64,000 nt of DNA from positions 62,001 to 126,000 of the forward strand of contig NZ_JAOCCU010000011.1 of the NCBI RefSeq assembly GCF_029840635.1, given 5' to 3'. Source of the stretch: Mitsuaria sp. GD03876 (GTDB lineage: Bacteria; Pseudomonadota; Gammaproteobacteria; Burkholderiales; Burkholderiaceae_C). Below the pieces are notes generated by a model. The model made no database searches. It was not told the DNA's origin and saw nothing but the letters and a program-made list of their open reading frames with translations. The translations under genes were made by a program, and so were the position numbers. Shown one piece after another: positions 34,632-45,361 of the stretch (position 1 is the first letter of the stretch; each line of letters begins with the position of its first letter).

Positions 34632-35332
34632 AGCAGGCCCAGGTCGGTCAACGGTACGGCATCGCCCGCGCCGACGATGAAATGGTCCAGCACCTTCACG
34701 TCCACCAGCGCCAGCGCCTGGATCATCACGCGCGTGAGCTGGAGGTCCTCGGGGGAGGGATCGGTGTGGCCGGAAGGGTGGTTGTGGACCAGGATGACGG
34801 CGGCGGCGTTCAGGGCCAGCGCGCGCTTCACCACCTCGCGGGGATAGGCAATGGTATGGGATAGGGTGCCCTGGAACAGCGTCTCCAGGGCGATGAGCCG
34901 ATGGCGGGTGTCCAGGAACATCACGCCGAAGCACTCGGCGCGCAGGGCGTCGTACTCCAGGCGCAGGTAGTCGCGCACGGCGCTGGCGGACTCGAACACC
35001 GGCCCGTCGGCCAGCGCGGTCCGCAGCGCGCGCCGGGCGATCTCCAGCACCGCCAGCAGCGTGGTGCGCTTGGACGGGCCGAGGCCCTTGATCCCCTCCA
35101 GCGAGGGACCTTCGGCGCGCAGCAGCGCCCGCAGGCCGCCGCAGCGGTCGAGCACCTCGCGCGACAGGCTCAGCACCGGCCGCCCCGGGCGCCCGGTGCG
35201 CAGCAGGATGGCCAGCAGTTCGGCGTCGGCCAGGGCCGCCGCGCCGCGCGCGATCAGCTTCTCGCGCGGGCGGGCTTCGGGCGGCAGGGCGGCCAGCGCG
35301 TTCGGGACATTCGGGACGGCGAGGACGGTCAT
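34628..35332 (-). CDS. radC: RadC family (JAMM domain) protein
   Basis: This 234-residue protein has an N-terminal helix-hairpin-helix-like part (KGLGPSKRTTLLAVLEIARRA) and a C-terminal JAMM metalloprotease-like domain with VILVHNHPSGHTDPSPED, the zinc-binding His-x-His...Asp set. The DNA-repair role first given to RadC has been doubted, so the function is open. ATG at 35332 (MTVLAV) is used; a frame from 35389 adds a stretch with no family support. It is divergent from fkpB. Confidence 0.93.
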   Translation of the reverse strand: MTVLAVPNVPNALAALPPEARPREKLIARGAAALADAELLAILLRTGRPGRPVLSLSREVLDRCGGLRALLRAEGPSLEGIKGLGPSKRTTLLAVLEIARRALRTALADGPVFESASAVRDYLRLEYDALRAECFGVMFLDTRHRLIALETLFQGTLSHTIAYPREVVKRALALNAAAVILVHNHPSGHTDPSPEDLQLTRVMIQALALVDVKVLDHFIVGAGDAVPLTDLGLL

Positions 35333-35405
35333 GGCGGTGCTCGGAGGAAAGGTCACGGCGCTACAGCCTAAAATCGCCCCTCGTTCCAAAAAATCCCCCT
35401 GACTA

Positions 35406-35852
35406 GTGAACCCCGTCCAACCCGGCTCGTTCCTGACCTTGCATTACCGGCTCAGCGGGCCGGACGGCGAGGACCTGATCAACACCTTCGCCGACAAGCT
35501 GCCGGCCACGCTGACGCTGGGCGCCGGCGAACTGGCGCCCGCCATCGAGGCCCGCCTGATCGGCCTGGACGAGGGCACGCACACCCGCATCGAGCTGGCG
35601 CCGGGCGAGGCCTTCGGCGAGCGCAACCCCGAGCTGCTGCAGCGCGTCAAGCGCAGCCTGATGCGCGAGCTGGGCGACCCGGACGAGCAATACCACGTCG
35701 GCGACGTGGTGCAGTTCCCGACGCCGGACGGCCAGGGCCAGTACGCCGGCGTGGTGCGCGAGCTGGGCGAGGACTGGCTGTTGTTCGACTTCAACCACCC
35801 GTTGGCGGGACAGCCCGTCAGCTTCGAGGTGCAGCTGATCGGGGTGCTGTGA
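35406..35852 (+). CDS. fkpB: FKBP-type peptidyl-prolyl isomerase, SlpA/FkpB
   Basis: This 148-residue cytosolic isomerase has the short FKBP barrel ([17 protein letters not shown] start, [19 protein letters not shown]) interrupted by the insert-in-flap domain ([21 protein letters not shown]), the SlpA pattern. It speeds proline isomerisation and acts as a chaperone. A GTG start at 35406 fits the family. Its stop overlaps the ispH start by one base (TGATG), the widespread fkpB-ispH pair. Confidence 0.95.
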   Translation: MNPVQPGSFLTLHYRLSGPDGEDLINTFADKLPATLTLGAGELAPAIEARLIGLDEGTHTRIELAPGEAFGERNPELLQRVKRSLMRELGDPDEQYHVGDVVQFPTPDGQGQYAGVVRELGEDWLLFDFNHPLAGQPVSFEVQLIGVL

Positions 35853-36832
35853 TGACCGCCATGGACGTGAACATGAAGGACATCGTGCTGGCGGAGCCGC
35901 GCGGCTTCTGCGCCGGCGTGGACCGCGCCATCGAGATCGTGGAGCGCGCGCTGAAGAAGTTCGGCGCGCCGATCTACGTGCGCCACGAGATCGTGCACAA
36001 CACCTACGTCGTCAACGACCTGAAGGCCAAGGGCGCGATCTTCATCGAGGACCTGGCCGAGGTGCCCCCGGGCGCGACGCTGGTGTTCTCGGCGCACGGC
36101 GTCAGCCAGGCGGTGCGCCAGGAGGCGCAGGCGCGCGGCTTCCAGATCTTCGACGCCACCTGCCCGCTGGTGACCAAGGTCCACGTCGAGGTCGCCAAGC
36201 TGCACCGCGAGGGCTACGAGTTCATCATGATCGGCCACAAGGGCCATCCCGAGGTCGAGGGCACGATGGGCCAGCTCAGCGACGGGATCTACCTCGTCGA
36301 GGAGGCGTCGGACGTGCCGCACGTGCGGGTCAAGGACCCGTCCAAGCTGGCCGTCGTGACGCAGACGACGCTCAGCGTCGACGACGCGGCCGAGATCCTG
36401 GTCGCCGTGAAGCGCCATTTCCCGCAGATCCGCGAGCCCAAGAAGCAGGACATCTGCTACGCCACGCAGAACCGCCAGGACGCGGTCAAGGTGCTGGCGC
36501 CGCAGGTGGAGGTCGTGATCGTGGTCGGCAGCCCGACCAGCTCCAACAGCAACCGGCTGCGCGAGCTGGCCGAGCGCCTGGGCACGCCGGCCTACATGGT
36601 CGACGCGGCCGAGGACGTGCGGGCCGAGTGGCTGGACGGCCGCTCGCGCGTGGGCCTGACCGCGGGCGCCTCGGCGCCGGACGTGCTGGTGCAGGCGGTG
36701 ATCGCGCGGCTGCGCGAGCTCGGCGCGACCACGGTGCGCACGCTCCCGGGCGTCGAGGAGCACGTGCGCTTCCCGCTGCCGATGGGCCTGGGCGACAAGT
36801 CGATGGCCGAGGTCACCAGCGGCCGATCTTGA
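35852..36832 (+). CDS. ispH: 4-hydroxy-3-methylbut-2-enyl diphosphate reductase
   Basis: This 326-residue iron-sulfur enzyme makes IPP and DMAPP from HMBPP, the last step of the non-mevalonate isoprenoid pathway. The three cluster cysteines lie in [25 protein letters not shown] and [12 protein letters not shown]; the catalytic glutamate is in PEVEGTMG, and histidines in RHEIVHN and ISAHGVS-like VFSAHGVSQ. The ATG at 35852 shares a base with the fkpB stop. Confidence 0.97.
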   Translation: MTAMDVNMKDIVLAEPRGFCAGVDRAIEIVERALKKFGAPIYVRHEIVHNTYVVNDLKAKGAIFIEDLAEVPPGATLVFSAHGVSQAVRQEAQARGFQIFDATCPLVTKVHVEVAKLHREGYEFIMIGHKGHPEVEGTMGQLSDGIYLVEEASDVPHVRVKDPSKLAVVTQTTLSVDDAAEILVAVKRHFPQIREPKKQDICYATQNRQDAVKVLAPQVEVVIVVGSPTSSNSNRLRELAERLGTPAYMVDAAEDVRAEWLDGRSRVGLTAGASAPDVLVQAVIARLRELGATTVRTLPGVEEHVRFPLPMGLGDKSMAEVTSGRS

Positions 36833-38257
<1,425 letters not shown>

Positions 38258-38334
38258 GGGGGAAGGCGAGGGGTCCGCGCCGCGGGTCCGTGGCGGGCGA
38301 CATCGGCGGCATTCGCACAACATCGCCGCGGTTG

Positions 38335-38364
38335 TTGCCAAGCCCTGTGAAACCTCGCTATACT
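38335..38364 (+). promoter_or_regulatory. Sigma-70-type promoter for tRNA-Ser
   Basis: TTGCCA (38335-38340) and TATACT (38359-38364) are separated by 18 bp, 44 bp before the tRNA. A GC-rich stretch follows the -10 less clearly, but position and both hexamers fit a housekeeping promoter. Confidence 0.75.
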
Positions 38365-38407
38365 CTTAGGCTTAGTCGCTGACAACCACAGCGAGCGCCG
38401 AATACCT

Positions 38408-38496
38408 GGAGAGGTGGCAGAGTGGTTGAATGTACCTGACTCGAAATCAGGCGGACGGAAACGTCTCGGGGGTTCGAATCCCCCCCTCTCCTCCAA
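38408..38496 (+). tRNA. tRNA-Ser(CGA)
   Basis: The 89-nt gene folds as a class II tRNA. The acceptor stem is GGAGAGG/CCTCTCC, the anticodon arm CCTGA-CTCGAAA-TCAGG has anticodon CGA (reads UCG), a long variable arm follows, the T arm is GGGGG-TTCGAAT-CCCCC, and CCA is encoded at the 3' end. The discriminator base reads T here. It lies downstream of serS with its own promoter and terminator. Confidence 0.97.
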
Positions 38497-38521
38497 AAAA
38501 AGCGTTGCAAATCAACGCACT

Positions 38522-38547
38522 AAGCCAACCCTAGGGTTGGCTTTTTT
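38522..38547 (+). terminator. Rho-independent terminator after tRNA-Ser
   Basis: AAGCCAACCC and GGGTTGGCTT form a 10-bp stem around a TA turn, followed by a run of six T, 26 bp after the tRNA. This is a textbook intrinsic terminator. Confidence 0.95.
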
Positions 38548-38840
38548 ACGCCCGCTCGACGTCATTTCCGCATCGTCGTTCCCGCATTTGTCGACGACTT
38601 CCGTCGAGCCCGTGCATCTCAGCGGCGCCTCCCAACTCCTGGGGGCCGAAGGCGCCGCCGCAGCGTCTTGTGCACCATTCTCCAGGTCGAGCCGAAGTCG
38701 TGATGACTGGCGGCGTGGCACATGGCGTCCCACTTCCAATCTGTCCTGGAATGTTGCCGCAGATCCATAACGAATGGCGTGGCAGAATCCCTTGCCTGAA
38801 TTATTCGGGCGTTCACTCAATTATTCACACCAGGGACTCC
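38548..38840. other. Intergenic stretch with no supported gene
   Basis: About 290 bp separate the terminator from the next exported-protein gene. GC content drops over the last 80 bp, where promoter elements for that gene would lie, but no convincing hexamer pair is seen. The open frames across it lack ribosome sites and are continuations of other frames. Confidence 0.6.
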
Positions 38841-39182
38841 ATGAAGCACCTTCTTTCCACCATCTCTAAAGCATCGTTTGCCGTCGCGTGTGTGTTTGCT
38901 TGCTCGGCTGCTCACGCAGCGCTGGTTGGCGGCAATGGGAACTGGGTTCAGTCAATCAAAGTTGAATCCGGCTTGATCTATATTTCCTTTGACTATCCCA
39001 TCGGCGGAACTTGCGGGAACCGGTTGTGGGTTGATCCTGCCACTGCGGCTGGCAAGGCAAATCATGCCACCGCCATGCTCGGGTTCTCCCTTCCAAAGAC
39101 GGTGCGCGCGCGGGCGTACGAGGAGGCTCAGAGAGTTAACGGCGCTTGCCAACTCTTTGACCTCGAGGTGTCGAATGCCTAA
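38841..39182 (+). CDS. Small exported protein of unknown function
   Basis: This 113-residue protein has a clear Sec signal peptide (KASFAVACVFACSAAHA, cleavage expected near residue 26), leaving ~87 mature residues with two cysteines (GGTCGNRLW, NGACQLFDL) that could form a disulfide. The mature part contains SIKVESGLIYISFDYP, a beta-rich pattern. The frame is open further upstream, but the ATG at 38841 fits the signal peptide. Its end overlaps the next gene by 8 bp. Codon use is less GC-rich than in neighbours, suggesting acquisition. Function unknown. Confidence 0.7.
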   Translation: MKHLLSTISKASFAVACVFACSAAHAALVGGNGNWVQSIKVESGLIYISFDYPIGGTCGNRLWVDPATAAGKANHATAMLGFSLPKTVRARAYEEAQRVNGACQLFDLEVSNA

Positions 39183-39726
39183 GCAAGCTGGTTACGGCTC
39201 GCTGATAGGAAGAATGTTTAAGTCGGCCACGATGCCGTCATTGCTAGTCGCGCTACTAGGTGCCCTGGCAGTGACGCCAGCGAAAGCGCAGAACGCCTGT
39301 ATATATTCGATGTCTACTGGAATTGCTGGGCCGGTGGAGTACACGCCCGGGGAGGCTAGTACGCTGCGCGTCAACGTTTCGTTGTTCGCTCAGCCTGGCA
39401 ATCCCATGACAATAGAATGTTTTCCGAGCATCAATCCGATGCCGCTGCGAATATATATTGAGCCGGGGCATCTTCTTCTTGGGAATTTGGATATTTCCGT
39501 CGCCAGGCGGCCGGATCCTCTCCATTACGAAATGCGAGGTGCCAATTCGTTTGCATTTCCAAATCTTCCTGTCGGGTCCTATCGGGTGATCGCGGAAGGT
39601 TGGGACGATGGAGGCAGCGCGACGATCAGGTTCTTCACGAGGCTGGAGATCGTCCCCATCCCTCCAATTCCTAGGCCGAATCCGGCCAAGAGGGCATTGC
39701 AAGCGATCATCCCAATCCTTGACTAG
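39175..39726 (+). CDS. Exported protein of unknown function, coupled to the preceding gene
   Basis: This ~183-residue protein begins 8 bp inside the preceding gene. A signal peptide (ATMPSLLVALLGALAVTPAKA) ends near residue 40; a second ATG at 39214 would give a more usual signal length. The mature part has two cysteines (NACIYSMS, TIECFPS) and predicted beta strands (LRIYIEPGHLLLGNLDISV, YRVIAEGWDD), ending with a Pro-rich IPPIPRPNP tail. No family is recognised. With its neighbour it forms a two-gene exported unit closed by a strong terminator. Confidence 0.68.
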   Translation: MPKQAGYGSLIGRMFKSATMPSLLVALLGALAVTPAKAQNACIYSMSTGIAGPVEYTPGEASTLRVNVSLFAQPGNPMTIECFPSINPMPLRIYIEPGHLLLGNLDISVARRPDPLHYEMRGANSFAFPNLPVGSYRVIAEGWDDGGSATIRFFTRLEIVPIPPIPRPNPAKRALQAIIPILD

Positions 39727-39756
39727 CTTTCAGTTGTAGAGCGTTGAGGCATGTTC

Positions 39757-39783
39757 AAGGACTCGCGGAGCGAGTCCTTTTTT
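39757..39783 (+). terminator. Rho-independent terminator of the exported-protein pair
   Basis: AAGGACTCGC, GGA, then GCGAGTCCTT followed by a T run give a 10-bp stem with a U tail 30 bp after the stop at 39726. It can also end transcription of the convergent acyltransferase gene, as the A run lies at its other side. Confidence 0.93.
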
Positions 39784-39795
39784 GTTCGCGCAGGC

Positions 39796-40824
39796 TCAGC
39801 CTGGCCCAGGGCCTGTCAGCGAGTGCAAATGGGCAGGTCGGCGGTGTCGCCGACCCAGGACCGGGGCTTCGACGAGATGCCACAGCGGCACCGCCATTCC
39901 GAGCGTCAGAACGACCGCGGCGAACACGCCGCCCCATGGCGATCGCTGGAAGGCGCCCAACTCGATCAGCACTTGCACGATCGGGAAGTGCAGGATGTAG
40001 ATGCCGTAGGAGAAGTCCCCGTGCTGGCCAAAGTCGCCCACGCTGGGCGCCAAGGCGAAGGCCAGGACTGCGCCGCCGATGGCGATCGGGTACAGCGGGC
40101 CGAGGGGCGCGACCTGGTGTGCCAGCAGCAGCGTGGCAGCTGCCGCACCCACCTGCAACAGCCGCGGCTGGATCCACGGCCAGCCGTAGTAGAAGGCGGC
40201 GCCCACCATGAAGTACCGCAGTTGGCCTGGCAACTGGTGGGCGAACGGGCTGCGCATCGTCATCGCCCAGAACGTCGACAGCAGGAACACCAGCCCGATG
40301 AGCGCGGGTGCGCCGATGCGGCGCTGGGCCATCACCAGCAGCGGCGCCAGCAGGTAGAAGGCGATCTCGATCTTGATGGTCCAGAGCGCGCCGTTGACAG
40401 CCGGCACCACATGCGTGTCGAAAACGCCCGGCAGCGTCGGGTGCAGGAAACCCAGCGTCGACAGGTTGGCGCCGAGGTAGGCCCACCAGTCCCGCGTGAA
40501 GTAGAAGGCCGGCGCGCTGCTCAGCGGGCCCAGCGCCAGGGCCGCGCCCAGCACCACCAGCAGGTAGCCCGGCAGGATGCGCCGCGCGCGCTTCTCGAGG
40601 TAGGGCCAGAAGCCGCGGCTGCGCTCATAGCTGCGCATGATCAGCAGCCCGCTCACGGCGAAGAATGCCGGCACGGCCACCTCGGTCGCCAACGCGTGGC
40701 GCGCTGCGAGCATTTGCAGCTCCGGCATCCCCGGCAATTGCCCGGCGTGCACCAGGCAGACCATCATCGCCAGCGTGAATCGGACAAGGTCGAAGTTGTT
40801 CCGCTCCGGCAGATCGCGAGTCAT
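39796..40824 (-). CDS. Acyltransferase 3 family membrane protein
   Basis: This 342-residue inner-membrane protein has ~10 transmembrane helices and the acyltransferase-3 signatures: FDLVRFTLAMMVCLVHAGQ at the start with the catalytic His, FFAVSGLLIMRSYERSR in the second region, and FSYGIYILHFPIVQVL near the end. Members move acyl groups (often acetyl) from cytoplasmic donors to sugars of lipopolysaccharide, exopolysaccharide or peptidoglycan. No polysaccharide cluster is adjacent, so the acceptor is unknown. No SGNH domain is fused. Confidence 0.9.
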   Translation of the reverse strand: MTRDLPERNNFDLVRFTLAMMVCLVHAGQLPGMPELQMLAARHALATEVAVPAFFAVSGLLIMRSYERSRGFWPYLEKRARRILPGYLLVVLGAALALGPLSSAPAFYFTRDWWAYLGANLSTLGFLHPTLPGVFDTHVVPAVNGALWTIKIEIAFYLLAPLLVMAQRRIGAPALIGLVFLLSTFWAMTMRSPFAHQLPGQLRYFMVGAAFYYGWPWIQPRLLQVGAAAATLLLAHQVAPLGPLYPIAIGGAVLAFALAPSVGDFGQHGDFSYGIYILHFPIVQVLIELGAFQRSPWGGVFAAVVLTLGMAVPLWHLVEAPVLGRRHRRPAHLHSLTGPGPG

Positions 40825-40916
40825 TTTTTCTCCCCGTGACGCACTCTAGCGCCTGGGAAGTCGGTGCCATGACCCATCGACGCGTGCGAGGCGCCCAGGC
40901 GGGGGAGTCGAAACGG

Positions 40917-41528
40917 TCAGCCGGTGGCGCCGCGACCCCGACGCACCTGCGCGCCCATCACGCCCAGCCCCAGCAACGCCAGCAACGCGGTCGCCGGCTC
41001 CGGCACCGCGGCGGCGGCCGTGACATCGAAGGTCAGGGTGCCGCCCAGCCATTGCCCTTCGGCGACGCCCATCGCGAAGTCCTTGTAGGCCTCGCTGAAC
41101 TCCACCCGCAGCAGCCCGTCCGCGCCGACGCCCAGGCCCAGTCCTCCCAGGTCCATCGAGCCCGCGTAGCTGCCCAGCCCGCTGGCGAAGTCCGCGCCGC
41201 CCGGCGTGAAGGTGACCAGGTCCAGGCCGCTCGAGTTGCCGAAGCTCACCTGCATCTCCGCCAGCACGCTGGGCGAGAAGGCCTCCAGATCCAGGGCCCA
41301 GGACAGCGCGTTCAAGCTCGCGTTGGCGCCGACATCGATGAACCAGACCGTGTTGCCGGCTTCCCCGAGCAGGTTGACGCTCTGCGCGCCGGTCACGTCG
41401 ATGGCGACCGGCGTGGCCTGAGCCGCGCCAGCGGCGAGGCCCAGCGCGGCGATCGCCGCCGCGGCGGCCCAGCCGGCAAGCGGGCGGGAAAGAAGGCGAG
41501 CGGGAGTCTTCATGGCGTCGACTTTCAT
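40917..41528 (-). CDS. PEP-CTERM sorted surface protein
   Basis: This ~203-residue protein has an N-terminal signal peptide (GWAAAAAIAALGLAAGAAQA), a beta-rich mature domain of ~140 residues (NTVWFIDVGANASLNALSWALDL, in short strands) and a C-terminal PEP-CTERM tail: AVPEPATALLALLGLGV followed by basic residues. Such tails are cut by exosortase and direct the protein to the surface or exopolysaccharide. The start at 41528 overlaps the pullulanase stop by 4 bp (ATGA), while an ATG at 41513 gives a shorter leader. Co-translation with the pullulanase suggests the mature domain works on or near alpha-glucans. No exosortase gene is in the window. Confidence 0.88.
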   Translation of the reverse strand: MKVDAMKTPARLLSRPLAGWAAAAAIAALGLAAGAAQATPVAIDVTGAQSVNLLGEAGNTVWFIDVGANASLNALSWALDLEAFSPSVLAEMQVSFGNSSGLDLVTFTPGGADFASGLGSYAGSMDLGGLGLGVGADGLLRVEFSEAYKDFAMGVAEGQWLGGTLTFDVTAAAAVPEPATALLALLGLGVMGAQVRRGRGATG

Positions 41529-44500
41529 TGAGCGTTGGAAGCAGGGACGACGAACACGACCGCCGTGCGTGCCGGCACGCTGAAGCGGCCGGTGGTCCGG
41601 TCGAAGCTGGCCTGGCGGGCGCGCGCGTCCGCCGCCGTGGGCGCCGTGTGCACCGGATGCAGCGCCAGGGCATGGCCGGCCAGCGCGGGAAGGGTCAAGG
41701 ACTTCTCGACCTTGTCGACGTTGATCAGGTAGACCAGTTCGTCGAAGTTGGCGCCGCGATACCCGGCGCCGTCCACGCGCCCGACCAGCACCGTCGCCTC
41801 CTGCGCCGAGCCGGTGTTCAGGAAGCTCAGCCGCGCCTTGATGTCGGCGGCGGAGCGCAGCCGCAGCAGCGTGCTGCTCTTGCGGATGCGCAGCAGGTCG
41901 CGGAACGCGTCGCGGGTCCAGGCGATCTCGGCGGCCGTCGGCTTGATCGCCGCATTGGCCAGCAGCGGCCGGGCGAGCGCCCAGTTGTCCGCGTTGTCCC
42001 GCGCGGGCGGCAGGCCGACGCCGAAGTTGTTGTCCGCGTACGTCCAGTCCAGCCGGTTGAACCAGTCGCCGCTGTCGTAGCTGTTGCGGTCCAGCGACTT
42101 GCTGCGCAACGTGTCCACGCCGGCATGGAAGTAGGCGACGCCCTGGCTGAACGCATTGATCGCGCTGGCCAGGACCTGCACGCGGGCGCGGTCCTCGCGG
42201 CTCGTGCCCACCGGCAGCCGGAAGGCGTTGTTGTCGAACAGCGTCAGGTTGTCGTGGTTCTCGACGTAGTTGACGACCTCGCCCGGCTCCAGCACCCAGC
42301 CGGCCGGGATGCCGCCGACGTCGATCTGCTCCAGCGGCAGCGTGGCGTCCCAGCTCGTCTGCATCTGGAAGCTGCGGATCGATCCGGCCAGCGCCGCGCG
42401 GATCCGGTCGGCCTGCCACATCAGCTCGCCGCGCGTCTGGTTACCGTTGCGGCCGTTGCCGTCGTAGAAATAGCCGTTCACGTAGCCCTGGCTGGCGACC
42501 AGCGCGTCGCCCGCGTCGCAGCAGCCGCCGCCGCGCACCGCGTCGCGGATCAGCGGATTGAAGCTGCCGATGCCCGAGCCGTTGAGCGACAGCATCTCCG
42601 CCTGCACGAAGCGCGCGCCGTTGGCGACCTCGCCGAAGTTCCAACCCTCGCCGACGATCTGCACCTCGCGGCCGGCCGCCGCCTGCACGCGCGCCTTGAG
42701 CGCCTCGATGACCCCGCGCGGGTGGTGGCCCATGATGTCGAAGCGCAACGAGCTGATGCGGTAGTCGCGGGTCCAGGTGACCGCCGAATCGATCATCAGC
42801 TTGGCCATCATCCGGTTCTCGGAGGCGGTGTTCTCGCAGCAGGTCGAGCGCTCGATGCCGCCGGCGGCGTTGTAGCGGTAGTAGTAGTTGGGCACCACCT
42901 TGTCGAGCACCGAGTTCGCGTTCTGGCCCGACGCGGCGGTGTGGTTGTAGACCAGGTCCATGCCCACGCGCAGGCCCGCGGCGTTGAGCGCCTGCACCAT
43001 GCGGCGGAACTCGACGACGCGCGCCACCGGGTCGTTCGCGTTGCTCGCGTAGCTGCCTTCCGGCGTCGAGAAGTGCTGCGGGTCGTAGCCCCAGTTGAAG
43101 CAGTCGGTCGCGGCCGTCGCGGCGACGGCGGCCTGCTGCGTCTCGCCGTCCGGCGCGCCGGCGGGCGAGGGCGTGACGCAGCCCTTCTCGTTGACGCTGG
43201 TGAAGTCGTAGGTGGGCAGCAGGTGCACGTCGGTCAGGCCCGCCGCGGCGAGCGCCGCCAGGTGGCGCATGCCGTTGGAGCCGGCTTCGGCGAAGGCCAG
43301 GTACTTGCCACGCCTGGCGGCGGGCACGCTCGCGTCGTTGATGGAGAAGTCGCGGATGTGGAGCTCGTAGATGCTCAGGTCCGACGGCGCGGACACGGTG
43401 GCCGGCGGCGCGCCGCCGTCCCAGCCGGGCGGCTTGGTCGCCGCGGCGTTCAGGTCCATCACCACGCTTTGCTGGCCGCCCAGCGTCACGCCCAGCGAGT
43501 AAGGATCGGCCACCAGGTTGCTCACCAGGCCGACGCCCTTGACGAAGACCTGCACCTGGTAGCGGTAGGTCGCGCCCTGCAGGCTGCCGGCCTTGGCCAG
43601 GCGCCACACGCCGGTGGCGTCGTCGCGCGCCATCGGCTCGGTGGTGGTCCGGGTCAGCGTCGAGCCCGGGATCGGCGCGGTCAGCACCAGCGACACGGTC
43701 TGTGCCGTCGGCGCCCACACCGCGAAGCGGGTCGAGCCGTTGGCGACGACGGCGCCGAGGTCCGGCACGTCGGCGGCCGCGGCATAGAGGTCGTCCAGCG
43801 CGCCGGCGATCTGCGCGGTGGTCGCGTTCTGGACCTTGCCGGCGGCGTCCTCCTGCACCAGCACCAGTTGCTGCCGGTGCAGCGCGGGCAGGCGGGCGAC
43901 GTCGGCCGCGCGCACGGTGAAGACGGCGCCGCTGCCGACGTACTTGAAGCGCAACGCGTCGGCGTCCGGCACGCTGCCGCCGAACGCGTCCAGCGTGAGG
44001 AAGCCGTCGGCGCCGCGGACCGGCGCGTCGGCGGACACGCCGATCTGCCCGGTCGCCGAGTGATAGAGCCGCACGGTGCCCGCGGCGGCGACGCGCGGCC
44101 ACTTCACCAGCGTCTTGTTGAGCCACACGGCCCGCGCATCGGTGCTGGAGACCTGGCGCAGGTCCGGCGGCGCGGTGTAGACGGTCGCGTCGCGCTCGAC
44201 GAGCCACACGTGGCCGACCCGGTTCTGCACCGTCAATGCGCCGAACTCGACGCGGATGTTGTTGTCGCGGCCGTCCTTGTCGTTCTCGTTGGGCGGCATG
44301 CCGTGGACGATGAACTCCAGCCCCTTGCGATTGGCGTCGCCCTGCGGGTTCAGCACCGGGATGTCGAAGACGACCTCGCCGTCGCCGACCGCGTAGCCGG
44401 GCATCGCGCTGAGCGCGACGGGCTGGCCCCATTGGTCGATCGCGACACCCGCGGGCAGGGCGGACACGTCCAGCCCGCTGCCGTTCCACAGGTGCAGGCC

Positions 44501-45118
44501 CCAGGCGGCGTAGGCGCCGTCGAAGCGCTTGTAGTGCACGCGCACCGTGCTCAGGTCGGGCGCGGCCAGCAGCAGCGGATTGCTCGCGTAGTTGGTGCCG
44601 TCGCCCTGCAGCCGCCAGATCTCGTTGGCGCCGGCCTGCAGCACCAGGCTCTGGTCGGCGCCGCCGTTGTCCTTGTCGTCGCCCTTGTGGAACAGGAATC
44701 CGACCGTGCCGCTGGTCGCGGCGAGCGGCACGTCGTAATAGACGCCGAAGTCGTCGCTGCCGGCGGCGTTCCAGCCCGCGTTCCAGGCCGGGCTGCTGGC
44801 CGCGTTCCAGGTGTGGATCTGCCAGCCGGTGGCGTTGCCGTCGGCGCGGCGGTAGTGCACGCGCAGCGAGGTGGCCGGCGCCTCCGGCGTGGCCGCCGCC
44901 GCCGCGCGGGCCCGCCCGCCGGTCGCCGTCGCCGGCACGCCCGCGAGGAGGAGGGTGTCGCCGTCGCCGGTCGCCGCGGCGCCGGCCTCGGTGGCCTGCG
45001 GCTTGGCGGCGCCGGTCTCGCCGCCTCCGCAGGCCGCGAGCAGTCCGCACAGCCCGATCGCCAGGGCGCCCATCACGCTACGCGCGGTGCGCGTCCAACC
45101 GTCCGTCCAAGCCTGCAT
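41525..45118 (-). CDS. pulA: Pullulanase-type alpha-1,6-glucosidase lipoprotein
   Basis: This 1197-residue exported enzyme debranches pullulan, starch or glycogen. The lipobox GLLAAC near residue 30 predicts a lipid anchor. Two N-terminal carbohydrate-binding regions ([20 protein letters not shown] and the similar [20 protein letters not shown]) resemble CBM41, followed by a CBM48-like module and a GH13 barrel: [19 protein letters not shown], nucleophile in LRFDIMGHH, acid/base glutamate in [10 protein letters not shown], and VENHDN. It is the first gene of a unit with the coupled PEP-CTERM gene. A palindromic candidate operator lies 35 nt upstream. Confidence 0.95.
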   Translation of the reverse strand: MQAWTDGWTRTARSVMGALAIGLCGLLAACGGGETGAAKPQATEAGAAATGDGDTLLLAGVPATATGGRARAAAAATPEAPATSLRVHYRRADGNATGWQIHTWNAASSPAWNAGWNAAGSDDFGVYYDVPLAATSGTVGFLFHKGDDKDNGGADQSLVLQAGANEIWRLQGDGTNYASNPLLLAAPDLSTVRVHYKRFDGAYAAWGLHLWNGSGLDVSALPAGVAIDQWGQPVALSAMPGYAVGDGEVVFDIPVLNPQGDANRKGLEFIVHGMPPNENDKDGRDNNIRVEFGALTVQNRVGHVWLVERDATVYTAPPDLRQVSSTDARAVWLNKTLVKWPRVAAAGTVRLYHSATGQIGVSADAPVRGADGFLTLDAFGGSVPDADALRFKYVGSGAVFTVRAADVARLPALHRQQLVLVQEDAAGKVQNATTAQIAGALDDLYAAAADVPDLGAVVANGSTRFAVWAPTAQTVSLVLTAPIPGSTLTRTTTEPMARDDATGVWRLAKAGSLQGATYRYQVQVFVKGVGLVSNLVADPYSLGVTLGGQQSVVMDLNAAATKPPGWDGGAPPATVSAPSDLSIYELHIRDFSINDASVPAARRGKYLAFAEAGSNGMRHLAALAAAGLTDVHLLPTYDFTSVNEKGCVTPSPAGAPDGETQQAAVAATAATDCFNWGYDPQHFSTPEGSYASNANDPVARVVEFRRMVQALNAAGLRVGMDLVYNHTAASGQNANSVLDKVVPNYYYRYNAAGGIERSTCCENTASENRMMAKLMIDSAVTWTRDYRISSLRFDIMGHHPRGVIEALKARVQAAAGREVQIVGEGWNFGEVANGARFVQAEMLSLNGSGIGSFNPLIRDAVRGGGCCDAGDALVASQGYVNGYFYDGNGRNGNQTRGELMWQADRIRAALAGSIRSFQMQTSWDATLPLEQIDVGGIPAGWVLEPGEVVNYVENHDNLTLFDNNAFRLPVGTSREDRARVQVLASAINAFSQGVAYFHAGVDTLRSKSLDRNSYDSGDWFNRLDWTYADNNFGVGLPPARDNADNWALARPLLANAAIKPTAAEIAWTRDAFRDLLRIRKSSTLLRLRSAADIKARLSFLNTGSAQEATVLVGRVDGAGYRGANFDELVYLINVDKVEKSLTLPALAGHALALHPVHTAPTAADARARQASFDRTTGRFSVPARTAVVFVVPASNAQ

Positions 45119-45152
45119 GTCCGAGCCCTCCTCGAAAGTGGGCGGATGCTAG

Positions 45153-45167
45153 TGAAGTAAAACTACA
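45153..45167 (-). promoter_or_regulatory. Candidate operator upstream of pulA
   Basis: TGAAGT-AAA-ACTACA is a near-palindrome 35-49 nt before the pulA start, overlapping where its promoter should be. The 10-bp half AAAACTACAT (45159-45168) recurs inverted at 45260-45269, 91 bp away towards mlaA. LacI-type sugar regulators use sites of this style, so maltodextrin control is a guess. Confidence 0.4.
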
Positions 45168-45291
45168 TGCGATACGTGGTGAAATCCCCAATCACTCGGA
45201 GGATGCAGGCGATGCGTCAGTGATTCGAGGGACGTTTCAGAGGAATTCCGGAGATTTGAATGTAGTTTTGCTCCGTGTTTCGCGTGAGGGT

Positions 45292-45311
45292 GGTGGTAAG
45301 GACCCGGAAAG
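45292..45311 (+). promoter_or_regulatory. Shared 20-bp box upstream of mlaA
   Basis: The box reads GGT then GGTAAG-GACCC-GGAAAG-like, a direct repeat with 11-bp spacing, ending 50 nt before the mlaA ATG. It matches the box upstream of mipA (51631-51650) at 18 of 20 positions. An 11-bp-spaced hexamer repeat is the usual target of OmpR/PmrA-type regulators. Confidence 0.55.
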
Positions 45312-45361
45312 TCGACCCGCCGCACGATGCCGGCGCTCCATCCCGGAGCAGGAGCCCTCTC

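Noticed and set aside
38408-38547. tRNA-Ser as attachment site of an integrated element
   Set aside because: No integrase gene and no repeat of the tRNA 3' end is seen downstream in the window.
41528-45160. A 1210-codon open frame opposite pulA
   Set aside because: Antisense shadow of the pullulanase; no start signal and no protein features.
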